From assembly GCA_014058105.1 (NCBI GenBank), contig JACGCM010001311.1, positions 310,001 to 374,000 on the forward strand: a DNA stretch of 64,000 nt, written 5' to 3'. The position numbers and the translations under genes were made by a program. Shown in pieces: positions 10,263 to 21,699 of this stretch. Under the pieces are notes generated by a model that saw only the letters and a list, made by a program, of their open reading frames with translations, was not told the DNA's origin and searched no databases. This stretch comes from Kingdonia uniflora. Taxonomy: Eukaryota > Streptophyta > Magnoliopsida > Ranunculales > Circaeasteraceae. Position 1 is the stretch's first letter. Each line of letters opens with the position of its first letter.

Positions 10263-11228
10263 AGCCGTATCCAAAAAACTGCCAATAAATGTACCTCGAT
10301 CTTTATTAAAGGCAAAATAGGAGATGAAAAGGTTTAAAAGTTGCTCGAAACTTTGAATGGAGCCGTTAGGGAGGCTGTGGTACTATTTGTGAGAACAGTC
10401 AATGTGGCTGGTTGGAAACATATGATACAAGATGTGATTGGCTATGGAATACAGGCAGAGAGCATTCTGAAACTCAAGGGCATGAGATTATAGGTCCGTA
10501 ATGTAGTATTTGTAGATTTTTGGGGTATGGAAATTTGGAGGCATCTTGACAGAGAGGAGATTCGAGAAATAGGGTTATTTAATTGACTCCATGAGTTCAG
10601 GGTGGGGCTAGCGCTAATGTGAATGGTGGCATGAATTTTTTGATCGAGTTCCAACATTGTGAGATAAGCAAGTTGAGGGAGAGGGCATCGGGGGCCACGG
10701 TGGTAAGTTCGTGGGTTAGGGGTGTGTTCGGCACTGCGTTCCTCGAGGTGCTCCCTAGCAGGGCGATGTGTATGGTATCGAGAAGTGCGAAGGGTAGAGT
10801 AAGATGAATCCTCCGTAATGGGAACACCTAGCTAAGAGTACAGTGTATGGTATCGAGAAGTGCGAAGGGTAGAGTAAGTGCGAGGGGACCACGATTTGGG
10901 GGTGGGGCCTGAGTCATGCACTAGCTAAGACGTGTGAGGGGATGGGTGCGTGAAAATACATAAGAGCGTCTAGGGTGTGAACATGTTGAAGTTCACAAAC
11001 TGTATTACGCAGTTCGTCAAGTACTCGATGTTGGCAACCATTATCGTCTAAACGTCATTGCCGCTCTGCCACATGTTCTTGTCGTCTGTCCTTGCACTCA
11101 ATACATAACTAATTAGTATAGTGCTCCTTGGCTTGGGCGAATTATTGGCTAATGAGGGTGAGTTGGGCGACGATGCCATCGGCGGAGTTTTTGACGATGG
11201 CAGAAGTTGAGCGAAGGGTGGGGGCCAT
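10263..11228 (-). pseudogene. Element E gag remnant
   Basis: Starts MAPTLRSTSAIV, matching MAPTIRSNSTQV in element G at the same distance from the LTR. The 3' side matches the G and D gag around the LRWYHNLPNGSIR and FIAQFAF segments in degraded form. The capsid-type gag would package the element RNA. Many stops. It holds an exact 36-bp direct duplication (10768-10803 and 10843-10878). Confidence 0.75.
10768..10878. repeat. Exact 36-bp direct repeat in element E gag
   Basis: The 36 bases at 10768-10803 (start gtgtatggtatcgagaag) recur without change at 10843-10878, offset 75 bp. Everything around has diverged strongly from G and D, so this duplication is more recent than the gag decay. Confidence 0.8.
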
Positions 11229-11280
11229 TGAGGTTGGCTAGAGGGAGAAAGAAAAAGGAGATTGGGTAGGGTAGGTATAG

Positions 11281-11295
11281 CACAGACGGTGCCAA
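11281..11295 (-). other. Primer-binding site of element E
   Basis: Minus-strand TTGGCACCGTCTGTG directly after the LTR end. One change from the TGGCGCCGTCTGTG form kept perfectly by element H. Confidence 0.75.
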
Positions 11296-11990
11296 ATTTA
11301 GGAGCGTAATTTTATAGAGGGGAATCTTTGCTATTACACCTCGAAGGTTACCTTCGGCTAGGGGTTTTGGCAAATATATAAGGCAATAAACTGCTAGATT
11401 AATGTACTAACATACTTGCGTAGAGTCCATGAATTGGGTGCTCCATGACCTCTAGCGAGGATTTGAATAGAAGATAATATAGATATTGAGGGAGGTAACA
11501 GTTTGAGTTAGGTGAAGCTTACAGGGAATTCGAAGGTAAAGTTAAAGGGGGTTTCTGGCAGAGTTTTAAAAACCCTCCACAGTGTTTCCTCTCTTATATT
11601 TATAGGAGATAGAAAAGGGGTGAGGCACCGTGTGAGGTCAGATTAAATGTATACCCCTTGGGGCAGTTGTCCTGCACGATAAGTCAATTCTGATACTGTA
11701 GCTGTCTGGTGATATGTTTCTACTATTCTATCTTGTGAGCTGGCTGTTAGGTGTATCTGCCTTCGACCATGTATTACTATTGTCGAAGTCACTTTGGCGT
11801 TAATGTTGATCGGCTATATTTGGCTTCGGCTTTGACTTACTTCGATTGACTATGTGCTCGAGTGTTCAATTATTCTCGGAAGGCTTCGTGGAACTCATTG
11901 TTCTCTTGCTGGGAATTAAGTCTTTAGTAGGCTTTGATGTAGCCTTCGACTATTCGACTAGTACTGGAAGGCTGCGTGCAGGCTACTACA
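11296..11990 (-). repeat. 5' LTR of element E (family 1)
   Basis: On the plus strand it runs from a decayed end (tttaggagcg for the expected tgtaggggcc) to GGCTACTACA. It matches the G LTRs, for instance the acttgcgtagag stretch and the final gcaggctactaca. Length about 695 bp. The bases gacct (11991-11995) would be the right target-duplication copy. Confidence 0.82.
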
Positions 11991-13089
11991 GACCTTATCT
12001 CTAATGCTTATCTGATAAGAAGTCCCAAGCTTTCCTACACGATTTACACGAAGGCAGTTACGGATCCCATATGATGAGACGATCTTTAGCAAATTGAGCT
12101 CTTACACAAGGAGTTATTTGGCCTAAAATGAAAGCTCAAGTAATCGAATATGCAGCAAGTATGATGCCTGCCAGTGACATAGACTCAAAATTTGAGCTAT
12201 GGCTTTAGTGCTCTATTCTAGCAAAGTCGTTTGGCCTTTCAAAAGGTGGGCCCTCGATCTCGTTAGAGAATTCCCCACTGGACCCAGAAAAAGGAAACAC
12301 CTATTAGTAGCAACCGACTACTTCACCAAGTGGGTTGAAGCAGTTTCTCCAAGTCGAATATGCAAAGACAAAATCATCAAGTTCATTTGGGAAAACATTA
12401 TTATACATTTTGGCTGCCCCCACCTCATCAAAATAGATAATGGATAATAGTTCACTGGGTCAAAGGTCGTCAGCTTCCTCAATTAGCATAACATCATCCA
12501 CTCTCTATCTAATCCATATTACACACAAGGAAATGGTCAAGCCAAAATAACTAATCGTACTATTGTCGAAGGAATAAAAAAGCGTTTAACAAAAAAGAGC
12601 GGTTATTGGGTTCAAGAATTACCATACGTATTATAGGTGTATCGAATAATACCCCGAGTGTCGACTGGATACACACCATTATTGGTTGCTTACGGTACCG
12701 AAGTAATCATCCCCACTCAATATCATCACCCACTATGTGATCATACCATGACAGATGAAGAAAATGAGTTTCAGTTGGAGTGTAACATGAATTAGATCGA
12801 CGAAACATGAGACAGAGCAGTCATAAACTTGGGAAGGTACCATCAAACTTTAGCAAAATCATAGAACAAACGAATTCATCCCCGAGAGTTCGATATTAAA
12901 GATCTCGTCCTACGAGGGGTCCCAAAAAACATAAAGGAACTCAATGCTGAGAAACTCACAGAAAATTGGGAAGGACCTTTAATTATTATTGGCAAAAGTG
13001 GCCTCGGCTCTTATGACCTCGTTACATCCGATGGAGATCGAGCCCCCAATCCTTGGAACATAAAGCGATTGAAGCTGTATCGCAGATAG
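11991..13089 (+). pseudogene. Element B integrase
   Basis: Zinc-binding remnant (LHEGSYGSHMM, then LTQGVIWPKM) at 12040-12130. Catalytic core: FKRWALDLVREFPTG (first Asp), VATDYFTKWVEAV, HFGCPHLIKIDNG (second Asp), then YYTQGNGQAKITN, where lysine stands in the position of the catalytic glutamate. The C-terminal part has STGYTPLLVAYGTE and ends ...PNPWNIKRLKLYRR, stop 13087-13089. About a dozen stops. Closest by eye to the A and C integrases. Confidence 0.85.
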
Positions 13090-13130
13090 CCATATCTCAA
13101 AGATTACATTCTACTATCTTTATCATTTTT

Positions 13131-13440
13131 GTATGTCATTTTTATACTAATGAAATATTTGTGTTTGACCGACCTACATCAGAGTACTCTTTTACTATCT
13201 CATAAAGTACTCTTCTACTATCTCTTACATTTTTGTACGTCATTCTTACATTAATGAAATACATGTGTTTAACCAACATACATCAGAGTACACTTTTACT
13301 ATTTCATACAGTACTCTTCTACTATCTCTATCATTTTTTGTACTTCATTCTTACACTAATGAAATACTTGTGTTTAACCGACCTACATTACAATACTTTT
13401 CTACTATCTCATACAAGCACTATTCTAATATCTTATATAT
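13131..13440 (+). repeat. About 105-bp tandem repeat, 3 copies, downstream of element B pol
   Basis: Units start at 13131, 13235 and 13340 on gtatgtcatttt, gtacgtcattctt and gtacttcattctt, each with acactaatgaaata and a tctactatctc stretch. From 13500 to about 13700 a second, looser repeat of about 60 bp (attggttcatccaat-like) follows. No ORF is credible between 13090 and 13985. Confidence 0.75.
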
Positions 13441-16400
13441 ACAGAGCACATCTACTATATCATAGATAACCAATAGGATAACCCCAATTCCACTATCACA
13501 TTGCAGAACAGTTATTGGTTCATCCAATTTGATCTTCTAACATAGAACAAGTCGGTTATTGCTTAATGCAATTCGATCTTCTATTATGCTACAAATCGGA
13601 TATTGGTTTATCCAATACAATTTTATAATAAATTATAGGTCAATCTTCTATTATATTTCAGGTCAATTATTAGTTACCCAATTCGGCTAATAGATTACAC
13701 ATGTCAAAACAATAATTGGTCATCAAAGGTCAATACAAATACATAAAGATCACTCATTCTACTATCAGAAAAAAAAATTCTACAGTATGGTCTTCACACT
13801 CTATCTACTATATTTCAGGTAATCTAACACAAGTAGTTCACTTTTACAATAGTACCAATGCCTCCTCAATCATTAAATTCAGCCAGTGAATCATCAGATA
13901 AACTTTCACCACGTTCCAAAGGATACCGGTGCATCAGTTCTGGTACCCTTGCAGCAATAATTTATCTTCCTTCCTCGCATCTATTTTAAGTAAGAACGCC
14001 AATTTTTGACATAATACGATCTAGGTATTCAATCTGGACTAGCGGCATATCACACTTCACACCATTTGCGATCATGCTGTCATGTATCGTGTCTCTATCT
14101 TTTCCAAGTTTCTTGAACCCAGACACAAAAAAAGTAAGTGCTGCCGCCATATATTTGTCACACACCTCCTTTGCCTCGAGCTTAAATTTGTCAGGCATGG
14201 CAAGCTCTACAATCTTTCCCCTCGCCTCATTTAGCAAACTTTCCAAATCTTTACAACGCCCCGCCATCGCTAACTTTTTCTCAATAGAAGTTTTATTACA
14301 TGCTTCTATCACTGTCATAAACTCATTCATTTGTTCCAACATAAGCAAAGATTCCTCTATAATGAACTGATTATGACGTATCTCGTAAACCTCTATATTA
14401 AGATTTCGTTAAGCTGTTGCAAGATCCGCCCCCAATTTGTTATTCAAACTAGTAAGCTCCTCCACTGATATCCGATATTCTATAAGGTCTAACTCAAATA
14501 CTTAAATGGCGTCCTTTAAATTCCTTATCATAAATCCAATACATTTTCCCTGACTCATTCTGTTTGTTGTTTACTTCCTCCAACTCCTTTTCATTATTTT
14601 TTGCAACATTCCACTTTTCTTCAAACTCACAAGAACCCCCATCTGCCTTCCTCACAGTAGCTCGTGCACTAACTATCTCTGCCTCCTATTTAGTTATTCG
14701 CTCTATGATATCACTTATACAACATTGAGCTTTCTCAATGACCAACTATTTTTTCTTTACAACCTCATTTAATTCCTCTACTTTTTCTTGCACACTGGCT
14801 AGTTTAGCCTCCTTTCTTTCTAATTGTTTGGTCAAACGACCCACCGTACCTTGCTCCTCAATTATCCTTACCCCTATTTGTACATTTAGCTCAACAGTAT
14901 TTTTTAGTGCTTCACGATAAATGCTCAAATTAGCGTTCAGTTTTTCATTCAAAATGCGTAGAGCTTCACACTGACTTTGAACCTCCTCTATTTTAACCTA
15001 CATCAACAGTTTACTTTCACATATATAATAGTTTGTACATAAAAATAGTTTACATGTTATCACATTTCACAATTTCATTCACTACAATGGCGTACGATCA
15101 ATCTAACAACAACAAAGTACTTGTGAACGACCGATCTACATCTCTACTTATATCTATTTTACCATAACAATCAAAGCATATTTATTTATCATCAAAATAG
15201 TATATAGATATCAAATGAACATGCAAGTTGTTGAATAACATAAATATTTTACTTTTACTCCCTTGAACTACAAGAGGGCTGCCTTCTATCTCCTGATCTC
15301 CTTGACCTATCTACATGCACATTCAAAGGTGCTATAAAGGTCACCACTTCCTGTTAGCGCTACTTTTTCCATGATCGAGGTATCAGGCTCTGGACCTCTT
15401 CCTTATCCTTCTCTGACAAATTTTTTGCCAGTCCAGGAGCTGGTTTCTCAATACCTTTTTTTTCCCCATCCTTCGCAAGCCACATATTTTTGGCATTTTC
15501 GTTCTCTACATCAAAGTCTTTCCCACAATCCATCACATATTTCCTAAATTTGTTCTATACTCTTGCCAGCTCCCCTCCGTAAAATTAAATCACACACTCT
15601 ATATGGCGTTCATGATCCATTTGAGCTGGGACCTTTGCTCGTTGATGGATACAAATGTTCCTTCAACATCATATTCGATCGATGAAGACGCCTACGCGTA
15701 TCCTTCTACAATATACCCAACTCTTCCCATTCCTCTTCTACCTTCTTTCTAGCAGTTGTTTATTTTATCAGTTGATTTGCCAGAGAGGTATTTTGTTCCA
15801 TACTTTGCTTCAGCACGTTTTGTAACTCGTTTAACTCACCCTTTAACTTGACTTGGACCTCTTTCTGCTCTTTCCTTATTATGAAAAACAAAATCCTTAT
15901 TGTTCTTTGATCCTATAAAAAAGACAAAAGCAACAAGTAAGGGACCTATGTCACCCCATATAACAGACACAATAGCTCATTTTTGCCTCTACGTTATGAC
16001 GATTATGTGCCTTTTGAGCCTAAAACATAACTCGGGCTGGGTCAGGTACTACTCCCCTTTCCTTTAAAAGTTATGCATAAGCCTCTTTTAAACCCCGATC
16101 ACTTTCTACTTTGGCTTCATAGTACAGTGTCAGAGTTACCAAAAGCTTCTGACACCTGGCTTTGTTACTCAGATCAATAAAACAAATCAAGTCTTTAAAT
16201 TTTTGTACTAGCGACCCCTCTTTCCTCCTTTTTTCTTAAAACCTCATCCCATTCTATTTTTATTTTTGCGTATATACACTGTAGATCATAGAATTCTTTA
16301 AAAACTTTCTCAAAACTAGATTTAGACAACATTCTCTCATATTCAGTTTTATTTAATACCTGTTAAATATGAGTCACAGAGTCCCTGGCTCTACTAACAA

Positions 16401-17779
16401 TCTCTCCAGGGTGGTAACAATTTTTCTCAACCGCTCAATCTCCTACACATATTACAAATTTTTTGTTATCAATCAAACAGTTAAACAGGGCACAATAAAT
16501 TTATGACTATCAAATTTTACAGTTTCAAAGCACACAATAAACAGTCTTGTCAAAGTGAAAATAGAACGAAATAGTTCGAAACAAGATACTACAGAATGAT
16601 ATTATTAAATATTATTTTCTCTCTCTACCTCAGACAGAGGCTCTACTTCAATGCCAGCAGTTGGAACTTGCTCAATTTGAGGGTGGGGTATATTTACTGT
16701 AGCAGTAATAACTTTAACCAGTTCGTCTTCTGTATCCAAAGTAAAAGCGATCTCTTAGAACCTACCCTCTATGCCAAGTGTGATATCAGCCTCGGTTAAC
16801 TCAAAGTGACGGTAAGATTGGATCATATAATCTCTGCCAACCCTCACCAGCGCAAATGCTTTGTCCAGTATCTCCTCGCGCTCCAACAGTTCTGCATACC
16901 GCTCTTCTGCAGCTTTCATCTCTTCTACCTTGCTCTCTTTCTTCTTCTTGAGCTCCTCCTCGAGTTCCTTCATCCGAGCTGTTTAAGCTCTAAATACTCC
17001 TGGTTTCTCTTCTCAATAAAATTTATGGCCCCTATTACCAACATCGAGAGCTGCCAATATAATACACAAGATCAGCAATACATATATTAACCACAATACC
17101 ACAAATAGAGAATATTAATACATACATTCATTGTTTACTCTTGAAACGCCTCTTTGAGCTGCCTCAGCTCAGTCCCTGCCATCTTAAAATACCTCTGTTC
17201 CATGTTCCTCAGCTTGGCCACAGCCTTAGCCTGAGTTTGGTCACTACCATCGATCTCATGTTATTTCCTTTTCATAGACCACCTTTTTACCTTTAGAAGA
17301 GCGACCTCACTCACCGACGACTTCTCCACAGTATCCAAGACATCCAACTTGTAACCATTTATCCCCCTGGGATGCCCTTACAGTAGATCAGGACGATTCT
17401 TACTGCATCTTTCTTAGCCTCAGGAACTTCCGTGCCCCACTCGCACTCTCTAATGGACGTGGGGGGATACTAGTCAAATCCCCTAAAGGAAGAAGGGCCT
17501 TCTTCACAACCTTCTCAGCCATAGCTTAATTTTCGTGAGCTCATTGCACTTTTGGAACTCTGGAATCTACTCTTTTATCCCTATGGATATTCAACTTCCT
17601 GATCACTTGCTTCAACTCGACCTGCTCAAGGGCTATGCAGTCAAACAAGATCATTTTATTAGGGAAAGATTTAGGATTAGGACCTGGCATACAAAATCAA
17701 GGAAATAATTAGAATCTCACAGACAAACAGATATTCAGTCAAGTTAGCAGGCGTTACTTAATCAGATTAAAATATTTAT

Positions 17780-18339
17780 AGTCTAGGTCGAGCGCTAGTA
17801 CATCTAGAACCTCCATACAAGATGGTTATTCCACGGTCTACCAGCAGATTTAAAGTTAAAAGTCTTCGGCCTAGAAGAGTCACTAAACATGTAACCACTA
17901 CTACGATCTTTTACATACTTCATTTCATAAAATTTCATAACGTTAGCTGCAACGAACTGCTTCGCAGTATCGTTCTCTCTCCATTCTTATTCAATGCCTC
18001 ACACACCCTCATCATCTCAAAAAAATTCCTATTTAATATATGGGGTGGCACCGTAATGTATTCATAACCCCTTTCTGAAAAAAGGGCAATAGGATCCTCA
18101 TACCGTATACGACCTGCTCAGAAAATACAAAAACCCATCATTTGGGCCTGCTATACCTGGCCCATTATAGTACGTAATCTCTGCATCTTCCCTAATTCCT
18201 TATCCTTCTTCCATAAATCTAGACTGGGCACTTGATAGTGTACCTCTTCCCCTTCCCCTGGTACCAAGGACCTAAACCACATGCCTTGCTCCATTACATA
18301 ATTTCCCCACTTCCCTATTAACTTCTTTTTAAATTTCAT
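17780..18339 (-). pseudogene. aLONG-B N-terminal domain (Transposase_28-like)
   Basis: MKFKKKLIGKWGNY and YQVPSLDLWKK, then after stops PPHILNRNFFEMMRVCEALN and, one frameshift later, VMKFYEMKYVKDRSSG and KSAGRPWNNHLVW. These match the exon 1 motifs of aLONG-A in spacing and order (NRNMLEVI, VLQFYGDKNY, NSVG.SWN). This is the best evidence that the A and B antisense genes share ancestry. Confidence 0.58.
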
Positions 18340-18986
18340 AAATTATTTCCCTACATCTACTCATTTTGGATATAGGTAAAATACCTCATCCTTCGCCCCC
18401 GTATTATCCTGTTCTACTACATTACTCACTTCATCAAGCCTTTCAGTCCATACACCCATAGTTACTTCTCTCCTATCTACAGTCTCCTCCATGCTTCTAC
18501 CATCATCCTCTCTACCCGACGAAGATATTTCCTTTGAACTGGATGACACTACAAATTCACAACTGGGCTTTAGGTTTTTAAAACACATACTGGACCTATA
18601 GGTACAAATAATCTTATAATATTTTCTCTATCTCTATGATTTAGCACTTACGCAATTACATGATATGCCACACACATAACAGAGACAAACCCCACTTATA
18701 CTTTTTACCAAGTCAACACATTTATTTTCAAAACTTTCTAAGAAAATAGAAAATCAATTTCAACTTTCTCACTTCTTCTCCAAAAATAGTTTTCTCTCTC
18801 TAGATGTTCGTTACCATACCCAAAGCTTTTGCAAATATCCACTAATACTGGCAATCAATCATTTTTTAGATCCTATATTCCCAAATTTAATATACCTAAT
18901 CAATCATATACAAAGGTAATTAACAAACCAACACTTACATAGAGTACCATTCACTACAATCAAAATAGATGAACAAAATTTACTAA

Positions 18987-19468
18987 CCTGTACTGGAAGA
19001 CCCATAATCTTCTACTTTGCCCACACCTTTCACAGAGATTGACTGATTCTGTAATTTTTCCAACAAATTTTATTCACTAGATAACACTTTTTCTACGAAA
19101 TTATACTCAAAACTCAAGCGTTTTTCCTCTCTAAAAACACTGGTTATGCCACTTTTCTCTCTCTCAACAACTGTAGATAATTTATGAGGGAGGGAGGGAC
19201 AAGTTCGTATACTCTCCTTTAGTTTTTGAAACGACAGCTCTTTCAGACACATGTCGGTTACCCTTACTGCCTCTACAGGCATATCTTCTCCCTTCACAGT
19301 ATTATCATGACTTCTGTGATAACATTTACCGTTATCACGTATGTCTCTATCTTTAGCCATTAAACAATTATGCCCCTCCTTCCCAAAATAATCTACGCGA
19401 TCCATTACCTTGCTTTTGTACTTAATCGGGATCGCACTACACCATACGTAATTCCTATAAATATTCAA
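18987..19468 (-). pseudogene. Possible first exon of aLONG-B
   Basis: Opens with an uninterrupted 132-codon frame, MNIYRNYVWCSAIP to VEKVLSSE (stop at 19070-19072). The same frame continues after that stop as NLLEKLQNQSISVKG to YGSSST and reaches a good splice donor. I recognise no domain, and no counterpart is visible in A. It may be an exon or a chance frame. Confidence 0.35.
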
Positions 19469-19679
19469 TATTCAGAATTTAAAATTATCTACATAGCTGT
19501 TAGAATCAGACAACTATAATCTATAGTATCTGCCACATAAGCAGTTCAACAAACACTTTAATCCTACTTTTCAATTCGTAGATTCAATTTGCATTATTCT
19601 ATATTTAACAGAAAATAAAAATAAAACACTACAAATAGATTACTTTTCCATTTCGATCTATCAAAGTTTGAGCTTACAT

Positions 19680-20033
19680 TCACATATAGTTATATTTAAA
19701 GTAGCCTAGGTGATTCACTTTACCACATGGAATAATCTCCCCTCCTGCTGCCCTCTCATCCTCTTCAGCCAGTTTATCCCGTGCAATCTCTCAAACAACT
19801 TCTTCTCACAGGGTTGCATCCAGCAGCAACTCATGAAACACATCACAACAGAAATAACAATCATACTCTGTACACCTACCTTCGTCATCCAAACTGTCCA
19901 ACTACAGCGGCCACTCTGGTAACACAACATTATTAGGCAATAGACAAAAGTATCGCTTGCAGAGTTTGGCCACCTTGATGTTTAGCCTACCTTATGCCGC
20001 ATGACGAACACGCTGAGAACGTGTCCTCACCAT
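19680..20033 (-). pseudogene. aORF-d of element B: small antisense ORF (117 codons plus stop)
   Basis: ATG at 20033 gives MVRTRSQRVRHAA, then after a stop LNIKVAKLCKRYFCLLPNN, YFCCDVFHELLLDAT, EEVV.EIARDKLAEEDER and the end GYFKYNYM with stop 19680-19682. It has the same length as the A copy (354 bp), with matching start and end. Four internal stops by my reading. A TATA box lies 74 bp before the ATG. Acidic, helical, unknown function. Confidence 0.65.
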
Positions 20034-20106
20034 TATAACTTCCAATCAACCAACAACAAGCTTTTACTTTTGAATAGTACAATACATAATACAAAAGGAT
20101 CAAGAT

Positions 20107-20114
20107 CTTATATA
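20107..20114 (-). promoter_or_regulatory. TATA box for aORF-d of element B
   Basis: TATATAAG on the minus strand (context GGTTATATAAGATC), 74 bp before the ATG at 20033. The context GGTTATATAA is shared with the TATA box at 9386-9393 in A. Confidence 0.5.
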
Positions 20115-21418
20115 ACCAATATGGAGATCTATTTACACCACTAATCTCGCCTACCAAATAGATTTTGAGGGAAGATATATTCTACTGGAATAAATTTAGG
20201 GAACAAGGATGCATGTCAGCAGAATTTTGGGAATATTTTGACAACTATTGTTTTCCATTCTAAGAGGTATATCCTAAGAAGATTTTGTTCATCACGTGCT
20301 TCGCATAGATGACACATCCGCAAAGATAGAACTTGCACAAAATATTCAAGTATGTCCAGCAGTAGCTCCAACCAAGCACCTACAAACATATATTATTTGC
20401 CCAACTACATCAAGGTAATTTCAAAATAGTTCAAAACAACTTCTCCAAAGCACTGTCAAATTACTAGGATATTGCAGTACGGAATACAAATCCACTATCA
20501 TCAACAAAGGATACTTAGAACATGCCAACAGTATACTTTGACTTCTAGAAAAAGGACATAGTTCATTGGAACTCTACCGACCTAGTCCATGGAAGTATGT
20601 ATATTAAAACTGACAACTATGTTAAATACTATTGCACAACTCCAGGATGATAGATCAAAAATTCTAAAGCCAATTCACAATACAATCTTATATAATTATA
20701 GGTTGACAGATCACAAATTTTACAAATAGTTCAACAAAAAGCATTCTCATATTTACCACTTCAAGATCAAACAACCCATAAGCATACCAATCTTATCTTA
20801 ATCGGTTCACCAAACAACCTCATTACATTTTTGAACTCCCCTTTTCAAACTTACTTCCCAATATCTTCACTGATATACATACATACCAAGTTTACCACAA
20901 TTTGACTTATTGATTCAGAACAATTCTACCATAGTTTGATGTTTGGTAGCTCACGCCAATAAACTGCTTTTAGTTCGACACAAGCGTCGGTCACACTTCA
21001 ACGTATTTTTAACCTTCAGAATTCTTTCCTTCTATTTTTACTTTTTATCAAACACTTTGATTTATCAAAAATTTTAGTTCCCATTCTCATTTCATTGTTC
21101 ACTATATCAAATAAGGTATTTCACAAGTATGCTAGACATATAATCTTCAGATCGAACTAGAATATAAAATTAACACAACAAGATATTGTTATTAGATTGA
21201 ATGTTTCTTACAACATTTTAGAACTTTCTTACAGAGTGATTTATAGACTATATTACATCAGGTTACAGACCAAAACTCTTCTTCTAGAAAAGAGAAGATG
21301 GCTGTAAAAGAGCCTAAACATAGAGACTGAAAGCATGTTTCCCATCTCCGTCTCCCTTATTCTTCTTCTATAACCTTCACCACCCCTGCATGGTAGCGAA
21401 AGAAGAACGATTCTATTT
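20115..21418 (+). other. Non-coding part of element B 3' region
   Basis: A+T-rich, no credible ORF on either strand, no repeat that I could follow. By position it corresponds to 8095-9013 in element A. Confidence 0.5.
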
Positions 21419-21685
21419 TTATAGAATCCACTTACCAGCAGGGTATCGGCGAGACTTCCTCAGATGAACACCAGTCGCTTTATCCTCAGTTGTAACAGCC
21501 TCCTCCACCAGAAGACACAGCCCATCCCTGTGCCCTTCCTCCGACGTCACCATATAATAAAAGTGCACCATTTGGTAGTAATCGCCATCAGCTTCCTCCA
21601 CCTCTTCATACGTCATACCATGGTAGGTAGGACGGACCAAAATTGGGGTAGGAAGATCCAAAGACAAGGTTCCAAAGTATCAGAA
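21419..21685 (-). pseudogene. aORF-p of element B, 5' end missing
   Basis: Minus-strand frame starting FGTLSLDLPTPILVRP, then TYHGMTYEEVEEADGDYY, MVTSEEGHRDGLCLLVEE and a stop after AGKWIL. It matches aORF-p of A (FGDQFLDNPTLVPIQ, STYQGMSENEAAKA). The N-terminal third is absent: upstream of about 21685 the DNA turns into site-1 protease sequence. The surviving frame has no internal stop, making it the cleanest aORF-p copy. Confidence 0.62.
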
Positions 21686-21699
21686 CCGTAGTTCTTATA

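Larger units (their letters stand above)
10263..11990 (-). mobile_element. Element E: family 1 fragment, 5' LTR plus 5' part of gag, minus strand
   Basis: On the minus strand it reads LTR (11990-11296), primer site (11295-11281), gag start (ATG 11228) and gag to 10263, where element A begins. The remainder would lie left of A, outside the window. The LTR start directly abuts integrase sequence of element B at 11991, so E inserted in B and A later inserted in E. Confidence 0.8.
13986..19468 (-). pseudogene. aLONG-B: antisense multi-exon coiled-coil gene in element B
   Basis: Minus-strand pieces in order: possible first exon 19468-18987 (ends SSST at donor CAG|GTTAGT), then from about 18589 a serine-rich acidic leader (SSSSKEISSSGREDDG), a conserved N-terminal domain (about 18340-17800), a lysine-rich region (17500-17150), MKELEEELKKKKESK with VGRDYMIQSYRHFELTEADI (16973-16755, counterpart of GYSEDEV in A and C), coiled coil (about 15900-14700) and a C-terminal domain (14348-13986). 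Frames are broken many times. Exon borders are only partly clear. The family assignment rests on the N-terminal domain and the gene order. Confidence 0.62.
11991..21685 (+). mobile_element. Element B: Tat-like retrotransposon (family 3), both ends missing
   Basis: The visible part is integrase (11991-13089), a 105-bp tandem array, a long antisense gene (13986-19468) and two small antisense ORFs (19680-20033, 21419-21685). The order matches element A, but the sequence is far enough away that the repeats and coiled coil only align in places. On the left it is interrupted by E. On the right it stops inside aORF-p, where site-1 protease sequence starts. No LTR of its own is in the window. Confidence 0.75.

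Noticed and set aside
13131..13440. CRISPR-like or satellite array
   Set aside because: Only three diverged units of about 105 bp, no spacer and repeat pattern, and eukaryotic context.
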